Below, piece by piece: positions 41,250-50,992 of a stretch of 64,000 nucleotides of DNA (the stretch's first letter is position 1; every line of letters begins with the position of its first letter). Origin of the DNA: JBDRNO01 sp043811005 (lineage in GTDB: Bacteria; Bacteroidota; Bacteroidia; NORP154); NCBI GenBank assembly GCA_043811005.1, contig JBDRNO010000094.1, positions 1-64,000 on the forward strand. The letters run 5' to 3'. A program made the translations under genes and the position numbers. The notes under the pieces were generated by a model. The model was given only the letters and a program-made list of their open reading frames with translations. It did not search any database and was not told the DNA's origin.

Positions 41250-44200
41250 CTATTGACAAATCACTTTCCTGGTAATCACAGCGCTATCAGTTACAACTTG
41301 CACGTAGTACATGCCCTTGTGGTATTTGCCCAGGTCAATCTGCTTATGGAGCATACTTGTATGTTCGGAGCAAATTAGCTGTCCCTGCATGTTGAATATC
41401 CTGATCGTTATATCTTGTCCCGAACCTGCCGGGGACAAAGCAGGGGTGAGATTGAGGATCAAATTAAACAACCCCCTGTTGGGATTGGGGTAAACTATTA
41501 CTTGATCCCCTTCTGTGATGTGGAGTTGATCAATGCCTGTAATAGAAGTATTGAAACATAATATGTAGTCATCAAGTGAAATACTGTTGATTATGGTTGC
41601 GGTATTATAGCCCGCTCCTCCTGAACCCAGGGTACCTCCGTTGGTAACATTCCAAGTGGGATTACTTACAATTGTGTCGCCTGCTGAATGGTTGCATCCG
41701 CTTATCCCGTTGTCATCGGTTCTGATCAAATACATCTCCATATCCCCTTCTTCAACCCCTCCTCCAAAACTGCTGGAAAATCCTGCGACAATGAATCCAC
41801 CATCAGATGTTTGCTGAACCGAATAACCGCTTTCGGAAAATTCTCCGCCAAAGGTTTTAGTCCATAACAGATCTCCATTGGCATCGGCACGGATCAAATA
41901 AACATCCTCTCCATTGGCTGCGGTACTGCTTGTTACCCCTGTGAAGATATATCCACTATCTGAAGTTTGCTGAACTGAATAACCGTAATCACCACCGCTT
42001 TCCCCATAAGTTTTTGACCAGGAAATGTCACCGGCAGCATTGGTTCGGATCAAATAAACATCATAGCTGCCTGCGCCAAAGCTGTTAGTATATCCGGCTA
42101 TAATATATCCTCCATCAGTAGTCTGCCGGACCGACCATCCTTCATCTTCATCTGTCCCACCAATGGTTTTAGTCCACTCCGTATCTCCATTTACATCGGT
42201 CTTGATCAAATAAACATCAGCATCTCCCGCACCAAAGCTGTATGTATAACCTGTTATGATATATCCTTCGTCAGATGTTTGCTGAATCGAATAACCGCAA
42301 TCGAAACCTGTTCCACCGATGGTTTTCGTCCACAACAAGCCACCGTTATCATCTGTATGTACCCAATAAAAATCACTCAATCCTGCTCCAAAGCTGTTGG
42401 TTCCACCTGTGAAAGTGTACCCGCCATCATTGGATTGCAAAACGGAAAACCCTCTATCGTCTCCGGTTCCACCATAGGTTTTTGTCCACAATATATCTCC
42501 ATCGGCATCCGTGAGGATCAAATATATATCATAATCCCCGGCTCCAAAGCTATTGGTGTAGCCAGCAATTATATAACCGCCATCGTTAGTTTGCTGAACG
42601 GAATATCCACGATCGTCACCGGAGCCGCCATAAACCTTTGCCCATAAGATATTAGCATTGTCATCAGTACGTATCAAACAAACATCAGCATCTCCTGCAC
42701 CAAAACTTTTGGTATATCCTGCAATAATATAACCGCCATCTGTGGTTTGCTGAAGAGACCTGCTAAAACCATCATTTGTTCCCCCAAAGGTTTTTTGGAA
42801 AACCCAGACATTATTATCACTAACTGCAACACCGGCATTATTAACACACCCGTTATTATCAGTTACTACTATGTTATAAACTCCCGCAGCTAAGCCGGTT
42901 GCCAAATCGGTTGTCTGTAAAGCAGGGTCATCCCATTGATATGAATATGGCTGATTGCCTCCGTATGCAGTTACCCCGGCAGAACCACTGTTCCCTGAAA
43001 TATCAGGAGAAGCAATTGTTGCTAAGATCAAAGTTAAGGGTTCATTAATAATTAATGTACTTCCGGTTTGAACGCATAATTTAGCATCCCTTACCTTTAC
43101 AGTATAGCTGCTTGCGCTCAAGCCGGTAAAGATGCCGGTAGTATTGGGGTAAGTAATTCCGTTATTAATCGAGTAGCTTTTAGTCCCGGTACCTCCGCTT
43201 GCGGTTAATGTAATTTTTCCGTCAGTCAGTCCATTGCAAGTGATATCTGTTGATGCTTCCGAATTAATAGTTACTTGTGTTGGTTCGGTAATATTTATAC
43301 TTTGGGATTTTGAACAGCCGTTTGCATCGGTAACAATTACTCCATATACTCCAGCTGCAAGACTGTATATTGATGATGATGGTACACCAGATACTGTTAC
43401 CCCGGTTGACCAGTAAAAAGTATAAGGAGTAGCTCCACCATTTACAGCTGCTGTAATATATCCATCATTACCACCATTGCAATCCGCGTTTTTACTTGTA
43501 ATAGTTATATTCATAGGTGGTGGTTCAATAATGGTTACATTATCCATTCCTTCACATCCGTTACCATCAGTAACGTTCACCGTATATACTCCTTCACAAA
43601 GAGTATTTGCGGTTGAATTGGTTTGAGTAAACGAGTCGTTCCACGAATAAGTGTAAGGAGGAGTACCTTGAATGGAGGTTGCAGTGGCGCTTCCATCACA
43701 TATCCCACCACAGACGGGATTTGTACTACTTGTGATGTTGGTATAAAATGATATAGAGATAATAGCCGAATCAAAACATCCGTTAGCATCATTAACAATA
43801 ACCTGAACAGTACCGGAATGAAGGTTGACAGCAGTTGAATCGGTCTGTGAATCCGGGTCATTCCATAGATATGAATAGGGAGGTGTTCCACCAGCAGGGG
43901 TAACAGTTGCAAAAGCGGAAGAGTCTGCATTGCACAAGACGGGTACGGAATCGGTGGTGCTTAAAGATAAAACGGGTGGTTGTGTTAAAGTTACAGTTGC
44001 GGAATTAAAACATCCAATAGCATCATAAACAATAACCTGATAAGTACCCGGAGGTAAGCCGGTAGCAATTGACCCGGTTTGTAAAGAGGAATCGTCCCAT
44101 GAATATGTAAAAGGAGAAGTTCCGCCAGAGGGGGTGACCGTAGCTGTACCGGAAGAACCTCCATAACACAGCACGTTGGTTGAATCCGTGATACTGACGG

Positions 44201-45533
44201 AAAAATTAAGCTTATCAACGTCTGTGGCTGTATTATTAACAATAGTTGTTGTATTCATAACTGTAGCTCCTGATCCTATATTTGTTCCTGTTGAATTAAC
44301 CAGGGTAAGGGGAAGAATTCCAATAGTGCCGGCAGCGGTTTGATAACATCCTCCGTCATATCCAACAGAATCGGTTTTGATAACAAAGATATCATAGCCC
44401 CAGGAACCATAACTCTGTGTTTCACCTAAAATAATAAAGCCACCGTCAGCAGTTTGCTGTAAAGAATAACCAATATCGTCATCCGGTCCGCCAAAGGTTC
44501 TTGTCCATACAGTATCGGCATAAGCATCGGTTTTGATCAAATAAACATCAATACCCCCTGCTCCAAAACTACTTGTATTCCCTGCGAAAATACATCCGCC
44601 ATCAGCAACATGCTGGACTGAGAATCCATAATCTATACTATCTCCACCAAATACTTTTGAACAAAGAAGATTTCCAATGGAATCGGTTTTGATTAGATAG
44701 ATATCATCAATCCCTGATCCAAAGCTATTTGTGGAACCACTAATAATAAACTCCCCATTATCAGGTTGCCTGACTGAATAGCCGAGATCATCACCTGTTC
44801 CTCCAAAGGTTTTTGCCCATAGAGTATCACCAATAGAATCGGTTCTGATCAAATATACATCAACCGCACCGGCTCCAAAACTGTTTGTCTGACCTGCGAT
44901 AATATACCCCCCATCAGCAGTTTGCTGAATGGAGCTGCCAATATCACTGTTTATTCCACCAAAGGTTTTTGTCCATAAAGTATCACCAACAGAATCGGTT
45001 TTGATTAAATAAACATCATCGCTTCCGGCTCCGAAACTGTTGGTATATCCAATGATAATATACCCGCCATCAAAGGTTTGATGAACTGCATTGCTATAAT
45101 CTAGACTATCTCCACCACAGGTTTTTGTCCATAGAGTATCACCAATAGAATCGGTTTTGATCAAATAAATATCATAGTTTCCGGCTCCGAAACTGTTCGT
45201 ATATCCGCTGACAATGAATCCATTATCAGAGGTTAGCCCGACTGACTTACCAAAATCGTCACCAGACCCTCCATAAGCTTTTGTCCATACAGTATCACCG
45301 TTAGCATCGGTCTTGATCAAAAAAACATCATTGCCACCTGCTCCAAAGCTGTTCGTATATCCTGTAAAAATATAACCGCCATCAGCAGTTTGCTGGATTG
45401 ATCTGCCGTGATCGTCAGATGTTCCGCCAATGGTTTCTTGAAAATCCTGTCCTGCACATGAGGAAATCATTTGCGTGATGGGATTTAATGTAATTAAGCA
45501 AGCGACTGAAATTGTAATTAATGAGGATTTCAT
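41250..45533 (-). CDS. Large T9SS cargo: two seven-repeat arrays flanking six SprB repeats
   Basis: A 1427-residue secreted protein with signal peptide (to about residue 28, SSC/AG). It has seven repeats of about 52 residues (pattern GG-DD-G-S-QQT-DGGYI--GYTNSFGAG--DVYLIKTD--GD--W-KT-GG; residues about 34-400), then six SprB-type repeats of about 70 residues (about 445-890), then a second set of seven of the first type (about 900-1290). A type A sorting domain ends the protein (QVIVYPNPNRGLFNL, LGKYHKGMYYVQVV, ITRKVICQ). Seven repeats in each set suggest two seven-bladed beta propellers. LTPALSPAGSGQ in the C-terminal domain looks like a small in-frame insertion. It should be displayed or released by T9SS. 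Confidence 0.9.
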   Translation of the reverse strand: MKSSLITISVACLITLNPITQMISSCAGQDFQETIGGTSDDHGRSIQQTADGGYIFTGYTNSFGAGGNDVFLIKTDANGDTVWTKAYGGSGDDFGKSVGLTSDNGFIVSGYTNSFGAGNYDIYLIKTDSIGDTLWTKTCGGDSLDYSNAVHQTFDGGYIIIGYTNSFGAGSDDVYLIKTDSVGDTLWTKTFGGINSDIGSSIQQTADGGYIIAGQTNSFGAGAVDVYLIRTDSIGDTLWAKTFGGTGDDLGYSVRQPDNGEFIISGSTNSFGSGIDDIYLIKTDSIGNLLCSKVFGGDSIDYGFSVQHVADGGCIFAGNTSSFGAGGIDVYLIKTDAYADTVWTRTFGGPDDDIGYSLQQTADGGFIILGETQSYGSWGYDIFVIKTDSVGYDGGCYQTAAGTIGILPLTLVNSTGTNIGSGATVMNTTTIVNNTATDVDKLNFSVSITDSTNVLCYGGSSGTATVTPSGGTSPFTYSWDDSSLQTGSIATGLPPGTYQVIVYDAIGCFNSATVTLTQPPVLSLSTTDSVPVLCNADSSAFATVTPAGGTPPYSYLWNDPDSQTDSTAVNLHSGTVQVIVNDANGCFDSAIISISFYTNITSSTNPVCGGICDGSATATSIQGTPPYTYSWNDSFTQTNSTANTLCEGVYTVNVTDGNGCEGMDNVTIIEPPPMNITITSKNADCNGGNDGYITAAVNGGATPYTFYWSTGVTVSGVPSSSIYSLAAGVYGVIVTDANGCSKSQSINITEPTQVTINSEASTDITCNGLTDGKITLTASGGTGTKSYSINNGITYPNTTGIFTGLSASSYTVKVRDAKLCVQTGSTLIINEPLTLILATIASPDISGNSGSAGVTAYGGNQPYSYQWDDPALQTTDLATGLAAGVYNIVVTDNNGCVNNAGVAVSDNNVWVFQKTFGGTNDGFSRSLQQTTDGGYIIAGYTKSFGAGDADVCLIRTDDNANILWAKVYGGSGDDRGYSVQQTNDGGYIIAGYTNSFGAGDYDIYLILTDADGDILWTKTYGGTGDDRGFSVLQSNDGGYTFTGGTNSFGAGLSDFYWVHTDDNGGLLWTKTIGGTGFDCGYSIQQTSDEGYIITGYTYSFGAGDADVYLIKTDVNGDTEWTKTIGGTDEDEGWSVRQTTDGGYIIAGYTNSFGAGSYDVYLIRTNAAGDISWSKTYGESGGDYGYSVQQTSDSGYIFTGVTSSTAANGEDVYLIRADANGDLLWTKTFGGEFSESGYSVQQTSDGGFIVAGFSSSFGGGVEEGDMEMYLIRTDDNGISGCNHSAGDTIVSNPTWNVTNGGTLGSGGAGYNTATIINSISLDDYILCFNTSITGIDQLHITEGDQVIVYPNPNRGLFNLILNLTPALSPAGSGQDITIRIFNMQGQLICSEHTSMLHKQIDLGKYHKGMYYVQVVTDSAVITRKVICQ
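41404..41452 (-). repeat. Possible in-frame insertion in the T9SS sorting domain
   Basis: On the minus strand it contains TTTGTCCCC and GGGACAAG as an imperfect inverted repeat, and encodes LTPALSPAGSGQD within the sorting domain. The peptide resembles the Pro-rich insert peptides in gpmI and the glycosyltransferase. Confidence 0.5.
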
Positions 45534-45715
45534 GAGTTATGAATTTTCCCCATCCATATAAGGATAGGTTGATGGTTAAAATAATTACGCAAATATATGA
45601 TAATTTTAGTTTAAAGAATTATGTAAACAGTTAAGTTTACTGAATAATTATATTAAATTTTTCATGTGATTGCCTTGGTTAAATTTAAACTAACAATGAG
45701 ACAAAATATATTTTT

Positions 45716-45904
45716 CTAATCTTTCTTATCAAGGTTTTCGCTGTCGGAATCCGGTTCCCCGGACCTGGCTTTTTTAAATTCCTTTATTCCTTTTCCAATT
45801 CCTTTCATTAGTCCGGGTATCTTCCTGCCCCCAAAAAGCAAGATAATAACTACCAGGATGATGATAATTTCCGGAATGCCAGGCACCCATAATAGAATAT
45901 GCAT
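45716..45904 (-). CDS. tatA: Twin-arginine translocase subunit TatA/TatE
   Basis: A 62-residue membrane protein: one N-terminal transmembrane helix (about residues 3-22, PGIPEIIIILVVIILLF), the conserved FGGRKIPGLMKGIGKGIKEFK amphipathic helix, and a charged acidic tail. It forms the pore of the Tat pathway that exports folded proteins. tatB and tatC are not in this window. An isolated tatA gene is common. Confidence 0.94.
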   Translation of the reverse strand: MHILLWVPGIPEIIIILVVIILLFGGRKIPGLMKGIGKGIKEFKKARSGEPDSDSENLDKKD

Positions 45905-46105
45905 AATTAATTAAGTTTTGTTAATTTTTTTATTGGGTAAAAATACTAATTTAACTTTAATTATTGTCGTTCGATTAATAATGAACATTGCTAAGTTAAT
46001 AAATTTCCTCAGAAAACATCTAATCTTTATAATTTTTTTGCAATATTTGTTATTTTGATAACTATAAATTGAAACAAATTATCTAATTCTAACGTATATA
46101 TATAT

Positions 46106-47788
46106 ATGCTATTACTTCATAAATATACATTATTAAAGCTTTTTAAAAAGCCCAAATTTACTGTTATCCTTATTTACGCCTTATTTATAATCCCAATCTT
46201 GTTGCAGCAAGGTATACAGGCACAGCAGGTAAACGGTCAATCCGGTTCAACAAAGACGGGAAGTGATACTTCCTTAAATTACACATTACCTGATTCCATT
46301 GAATTGCGTGTTTCAGCAGACTCTCTAAATCTGCTACTTGTAATTCAACTAGTTGAGGATGATCCTTTTGTTGCAAAATTAGAGAGTCTTTTAACCCTGA
46401 AATATTTTGAAAACTCCTGTTTTATAACAGACACCTCCGTTCTCAATGTTTATAATTTTGCTCCTGATTCGGTTCCTGTTTACGACAGTTCTGTTTATGA
46501 AAGCCGGCTGGCATATTTGAACGAGCAAACACCTTTTTCTCTTATTTACAATGAAGTGATCAAGCGCTTTATCGAGCTTTATGCCGTAAAAAGACGTGAA
46601 CAGGTCTCAAGGATGATGGGGCTGGCTGAATTGTATTTCCCAATTTTCGAGGAGGCATTAGACCTGTATGGTCTGCCATTAGAGTTGAAATATTTAGCTG
46701 TTATTGAGTCGGCTTTAAATGCCAATGCCCGGTCACGCGCCGGGGCAATGGGCTTATGGCAATTTATGTACAAGACAGGTAAATTATACGATTTAAAAAT
46801 AACATCCTATGTTGATGAAAGACTCGACCCGTACAAGTCAACTTATGCTGCATGTGAATATCTCCGTTTCCTTTACAGTATCTATGATGATTGGAACCTG
46901 GCTTTAGCTGCATACAATAGCGGTCCAGGAAGGGTGAACAGGGCTATAAGGCGTTCAGGAGGAAAAACAAACTACTGGGAATTGTGGCCTTATCTTCCCC
47001 GTGAAACAAGAGGTTATCTGCCTGCTTTTATTGCTGTCAACTACATCATGGAATATGCTACAGAACATAATCTTTATCCAATTGCCCCGAAATACCTGCA
47101 TTATGAAACAGATACGGTAAAGGTGAACCGGCAGGTTTCATTTAAGCAAATTTCAGCAGTGTTAGACATTCCGATTGATGATGTTGAATTTTTGAATCCG
47201 GTTTATAAAAAAGGTATTATCCCTGGTATCTCCGGCGAATTATATACCTTATATCTGCCTGCTTATAAAATAGGCGATTTTATTAATAATGAACAGGCAA
47301 TATATAATTACAAATCCCCGGAAGAGAAAAGGGACAGTGCAGAGGCAGAATCAAGCCGGATTGCCATCCAACAGGAAAAGATAATAAAAGAAAACATGAT
47401 AACACATGCTGTTAAAGAAGGAGAAGTGCTGGGATTGATTGCAGAGCGTTATAAATGCAGCATAAAAGATATAAAGGACTGGAATTATATCAGTGGAACG
47501 AATATCTATGCAGGGAAAAAGCTGGTGATTTATACAAATGCAGATCCCTCAGCGTTTAAAAAAGAGCAAAAAACTTTGACAGCAAACAAAGTTCCGGATA
47601 AAGAAACCGTAAATTCCGGCAGCTCAACAAAATATATCCATCACATAGTTCAACCCGGTGATACACTTTGGGATATTGCCCAGCTTTATGAAGGAGTGAC
47701 CGTAAGACACCTGAAAAAAATAAATAATATCTCCAATGTTAAAAAGTTAAAGCCGGGGATGAAGATTAAGATTGCTGTTGCGAGCTGA
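46106..47788 (+). CDS. Lytic transglycosylase with two LysM domains (MltD-like)
   Basis: A 560-residue protein with signal-anchor (about residues 15-35). The SLT/GEWL domain (about 195-330) has catalytic Glu in AVIESALNANARSRAGAMGLWQFMYKTGKLYDL and SGPGRVNRAIRRSGGKTNYWELWPYLPRETR. C-terminal LysM repeats: HAVKEGEVLGLIAERYKCS (about 430-475) and HHIVQPGDTLWDIAQLYEG (about 512-558), which bind peptidoglycan. It cleaves the glycan strand between MurNAc and GlcNAc. Resembles MltD family; envelope maintenance or turnover. Single gene. Confidence 0.9.
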   Translation: MLLLHKYTLLKLFKKPKFTVILIYALFIIPILLQQGIQAQQVNGQSGSTKTGSDTSLNYTLPDSIELRVSADSLNLLLVIQLVEDDPFVAKLESLLTLKYFENSCFITDTSVLNVYNFAPDSVPVYDSSVYESRLAYLNEQTPFSLIYNEVIKRFIELYAVKRREQVSRMMGLAELYFPIFEEALDLYGLPLELKYLAVIESALNANARSRAGAMGLWQFMYKTGKLYDLKITSYVDERLDPYKSTYAACEYLRFLYSIYDDWNLALAAYNSGPGRVNRAIRRSGGKTNYWELWPYLPRETRGYLPAFIAVNYIMEYATEHNLYPIAPKYLHYETDTVKVNRQVSFKQISAVLDIPIDDVEFLNPVYKKGIIPGISGELYTLYLPAYKIGDFINNEQAIYNYKSPEEKRDSAEAESSRIAIQQEKIIKENMITHAVKEGEVLGLIAERYKCSIKDIKDWNYISGTNIYAGKKLVIYTNADPSAFKKEQKTLTANKVPDKETVNSGSSTKYIHHIVQPGDTLWDIAQLYEGVTVRHLKKINNISNVKKLKPGMKIKIAVAS

Positions 47789-47820
47789 TGTGGTTGTTGC
47801 ACAACTCCAAAATAGTGAAT

Positions 47821-47966
47821 TTGACTAACCCCGACCTTCAGGTCGGGGTAAAGAATACAATTAAACACACTGGGGTTTTAACCCCCAATTTCCTTGTTTG
47901 TTATGGGCTAAAGCCCAATTGGGTATCAGGATTTTAATCCCCGACTTAAAAGTCGGGGTTAGTCAA
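47821..47966 (+). repeat. 146-bp element with perfect 15-bp terminal inverted repeats
   Basis: TTGACTAACCCCGAC (47821-47835) and GTCGGGGTTAGTCAA (47952-47966) are exact complements. Internal short hairpins: CCCCGAC-CTTCAG-GTCGGGG, GGGGTTTTAACCCC and GGGCTAAAGCCC. No coding sequence. Looks like a miniature inverted-repeat element or a string of structured RNA hairpins between the MltD-like and DUF4837 genes. Confidence 0.75.
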
Positions 47967-48001
47967 AAAATGAAATAATTTTATTTTTACAATACAAAAT
48001 A

Positions 48002-49012
48002 TTGAGACCCCGTTACAATAAATTATACTTTTTACCCCGTCATTTGTTAGGGCTTATTTTTTTTGCTTTTTTCTTTACTTCCTGCAGCACCAATAACAAC
48101 CCCGTATTGCCTGCCATTACCGGTAAGGCGGGAGAGATAATTGTAGTTATTGAAAAAAAAAATTGGGACTCTAACGTTGGCAAACAAATAAAAGCTTGCC
48201 TGGCTCAACAACACATAGCTTTACCCCAGCCCGAACCGGTTTTTACCTTAGTTAATATTCCAAACAAGTCCTTTACAGGGCTTTTAAAATCCCACCGTAA
48301 CATATTGATAATTAATATTTCCCGGAACGAAAAGCCATCTGTTATTGTTAAAAAAGATGTATGGTCAACCCCGCAATTGGTAGTTAAAATAACTGCTTCA
48401 AATAAAGATGAGCTTGTTGATTTGATAAATAAAAACAAAGGATCATTAGTCAATTATTACATTAATATTGAAAAAAAGCGGTTAATGTCGAAATACGCTA
48501 AAATTGAAGAAAAGAGCATTACAAAAAAACTCATAAAAGATCATCAGTTATCGCTGACAGTGCCAAAGACTTATGAAATTGCCAAAGAGCATGAAAAATT
48601 TATCTGGATAAGAAGAGAAACAAATGAGACGAGCCATGGAATTTTGATATATTATTATGACTATGTAGACTCTAATACTTTTACAAGGGCATATATTCTG
48701 TCTGCCAGGGATTCAATCACGAAGCGATATATACCAGGACCTACAACAGGTTCTTATATGTCTACAATGCGTGATTATCCTGCAGCCATAAAAAAGATGG
48801 ATTTTAAAGGCATGTATGCTATTGAGACGAGAGGATTGTGGAACGTACATGGCGATTTTATGGGAGGGCCTTTTTTAAACTACACCATACTTGACGAGCA
48901 GAGAAACAGGGTAGTAACAGTTGAAGGATATGTTTATGCCCCGAAATTCGATAAGAGAAATTACCTGCGGCAGGTGGAAGCGATATTATGTTCGTTGAAG
49001 ATTCATTCTTAA
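48002..49012 (+). CDS. DUF4837 lipoprotein
   Basis: A 336-residue protein fitting DUF4837, a Bacteroidetes family of unknown function: GKAGEIIVVIEKKNWDS near the N terminus, PGPTTGSYMSTMRDYPAAIK and ETRGLWNVHGDFMGGPFLNY in the C-terminal half. It has a lipoprotein signal (hydrophobic about 15-25, lipobox FTSC). The only plausible start is TTG at 48002 (no ATG until well inside). It probably sits in the outer or inner membrane. No partner is obvious beside it. Confidence 0.85.
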   Translation: MRPRYNKLYFLPRHLLGLIFFAFFFTSCSTNNNPVLPAITGKAGEIIVVIEKKNWDSNVGKQIKACLAQQHIALPQPEPVFTLVNIPNKSFTGLLKSHRNILIINISRNEKPSVIVKKDVWSTPQLVVKITASNKDELVDLINKNKGSLVNYYINIEKKRLMSKYAKIEEKSITKKLIKDHQLSLTVPKTYEIAKEHEKFIWIRRETNETSHGILIYYYDYVDSNTFTRAYILSARDSITKRYIPGPTTGSYMSTMRDYPAAIKKMDFKGMYAIETRGLWNVHGDFMGGPFLNYTILDEQRNRVVTVEGYVYAPKFDKRNYLRQVEAILCSLKIHS

Positions 49013-49090
49013 TAAACGATTTTAAAGGTTGGCGATATATACCTGTATTCATCATCTGTTCTTTAGGAAAATTCGCTTAATTCAAAAGGC

Positions 49091-49293
49091 AAATTCCTCA
49101 TTTCGTTCCGCTGCGCTCCACTAAATTCGGAATGACAGCGTTTTTGAGAGAAACGTGGAGGGAGAGCGGTTGCGGGAACATAGAGCCGCTGCATACAACG
49201 TCTATACATTCCTGTTCCCGCACCCGCTCTCCCTCTTTACAAAAAAAATCACTGTCATTCCGATCCGCCAGCTGGCGGAGGAGTGAGGAATCT
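49091..49293 (+). repeat. About 200-bp nested inverted-repeat element
   Basis: Outer arms AATTCCTCA / TGAGGAATC; next arms GGAATGACAG / CTGTCATTCC; inner arms GGAGGGAGAGCGGTTGCGGG (49157 on) pairs with CCCGCACCCGCTCTCCCTC (to 49235). The dispersed palindrome TCCGCCAGCTGGCGGA is at 49264-49279. No ORF. The pattern is that of a miniature element common in Bacteroidetes MAGs; copy number needs genome data. Confidence 0.65.
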
Positions 49294-49462
49294 ACCGGTA
49301 ATGAAATACAATTTTTTATATTAATCTGGCGAAAAGAACACCACTAAGAAAACATTACCCCGAAATAGTGCTATTTAGTTCAGTTTTGGAGTAAAACTCG
49401 CCGGGAACACTTGCCAATAAAGGGGTTTAATTTAGCGAATATATCTCTTTAAGAGGCGATGA
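49294..49462. other. No gene seen before the pseudogene frame
   Basis: 169 bp of AT-rich sequence; a stop codon (TGA at 49460-49462) closes the frame upstream of the pseudogene. Confidence 0.4.
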
Positions 49463-50929
49463 TCTACCAAATATTTTTCTTCTTTAAATCAAAATTCACA
49501 ATATTATTTACTAAAGCATACATTACTAAGCCAACTATATTTTTCGCACCTGTCTTTCTCAACAAATTGGAAAAATAAAGCAAATCATTACATTACGAGT
49601 AGTATAATTTATGGTGATGGAACAAACATTGGTATTGGCACAAATGATCCTTATGCAAAATTAGATATTGAAAGTTCCGGAACCGATGGAATTGATATAA
49701 ATATCTCAGAAGGAGAAGGAGGAGACCCGAGAATAAAATTTCAACTTTCAGGAAATACAAAATTTACAATGGGTGTAGATGATTCAGATGATGATAAATT
49801 TAAAATAGGGACTTCTGCAATTTCAACGACTCCCCGGATGACTATTGATGGTTCCGGGTATGTTGGGATTGGAACAGAAGATCCCGGGACACAATTAGAA
49901 GTTAATTCTGGCGGTGCTGATGTTGCCCCAATTTTTGCAATTTCTACACCCAGTGCTGCTGATTTTGTTTCAATTTTTGGTGGAAGAAACTCTAATCAAC
50001 TTCCATTTATAGCGTGGAGAAGAGGATCGTTTAGGTTTGCAACTGCTACGACTTTTGGAGGTGGCACATTTTCTGAAAAGATGAGAATAACTGAAAGCGG
50101 TGATGTTGGGATTGGGACGGCTAGCCCTTCCTATCAGTTGCAATTAAGCCAGAATAGTGCAGCAAAACCTGGTTCAGATTTGTGGACAATAGCATCAGAT
50201 ATAACTTTAAAACAAGACACATCCTTGTTTACTGATGGGTTGAGCTTATTAAAGCAATTTCGCCCAATACGATTCAGATATAATGGACTTGGATACTTAC
50301 CTACTGACTAATATTTTGTAGGTGTGATTGCTCAAGAAGTCCGAAATTACGCCCCATATATGATCGATACTACAACTATAGTGACAGATACTGCCAACAA
50401 TCAAACAGTGGACATTCTTAGCTATAATGCTCATGCTTTAAAGTACATCATAATTAATGCAATTAAAGAATTAGATTGTAAATTTGATAGTGTTACCATT
50501 GCCAATGATTCATTATTATTAGTTGTGTCTAGTTTTGAAAGCAGAATAACGGATATCGAAACCGCTTTACCGGCATGTTGTGATTCGTCATATTTCAAAT
50601 CGAATAATCGGTTATCTAATAATGAAGAAGAAGGAAATTATAGGAATGCTATTATAAATAGTAAGAAAAATGCTGTCTTGCATCAAACCCAACCCAATCC
50701 TTTCGATCAAAACACAACTATCAGGTATTTCATACCGAAAGAGGCAACAACTGCTTCTGTTATTATTTACGACTTGCAGGGCAGGCAAATAAAGCAGTTC
50801 AGCTCTCTGGAAAGGGGAGAGGGAAGCGTAACGGTAAATGGTGGAGAGCTATACCCGGGCATATTCATATACGCCATGATAGTTGATGGTGAGGAAATTA
50901 CTACAAAAAGAATGATCCTTACAAAATAA
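49463..50929 (+). pseudogene. Decayed tail-fibre/S74-like secreted protein with T9SS domain
   Basis: One continuous frame interrupted by a single TAA at 50309-50311. Before the stop: GIGTNDPYAKLDIESSG-type tail-fibre repeats (GDVGIGTASPSYQL) and the S74/chaperone-of-endosialidase region SDITLKQDTSLFTDGLSLLKQFRPIRFRYNG. Directly after the stop the frame goes on as YFVGVIAQEVRNYAPYMID, the expected continuation, then a coil and a type A T9SS sorting domain (QTQPNPFDQNTTIRYFIP... TKRMILTK). No ATG or signal peptide lies upstream, so the 5' end is also lost. The stop is thus a nonsense mutation, not a frameshift. The GTG at 50324 could in principle restart. Confidence 0.8.
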
Positions 50930-50964
50930 AAATCAGATAAAATATGAATACGCATTTTCAACGC

Positions 50965-50992
50965 AAAAGCCCCGAATTTCCGGGGCTTTTTG
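50965..50992. terminator. Bidirectional rho-independent terminator
   Basis: AAAAGCCCCG-AATTTC-CGGGGCTTTT plus an extra T: 10-bp stem with A and T tracts on both sides. It ends the pseudogene transcript before the next secreted-protein gene. Confidence 0.85.

Noticed and set aside
41250..45533. CRISPR-like or tandem DNA repeat
   Set aside because: The periodicity is about 156 bp and coding; it is due to protein repeats, without identical short repeats and unique spacers.
50309..50323. A frameshift between the two halves of the S74-like gene
   Set aside because: Codon-by-codon reading shows the same frame on both sides; only one TAA codon separates them.
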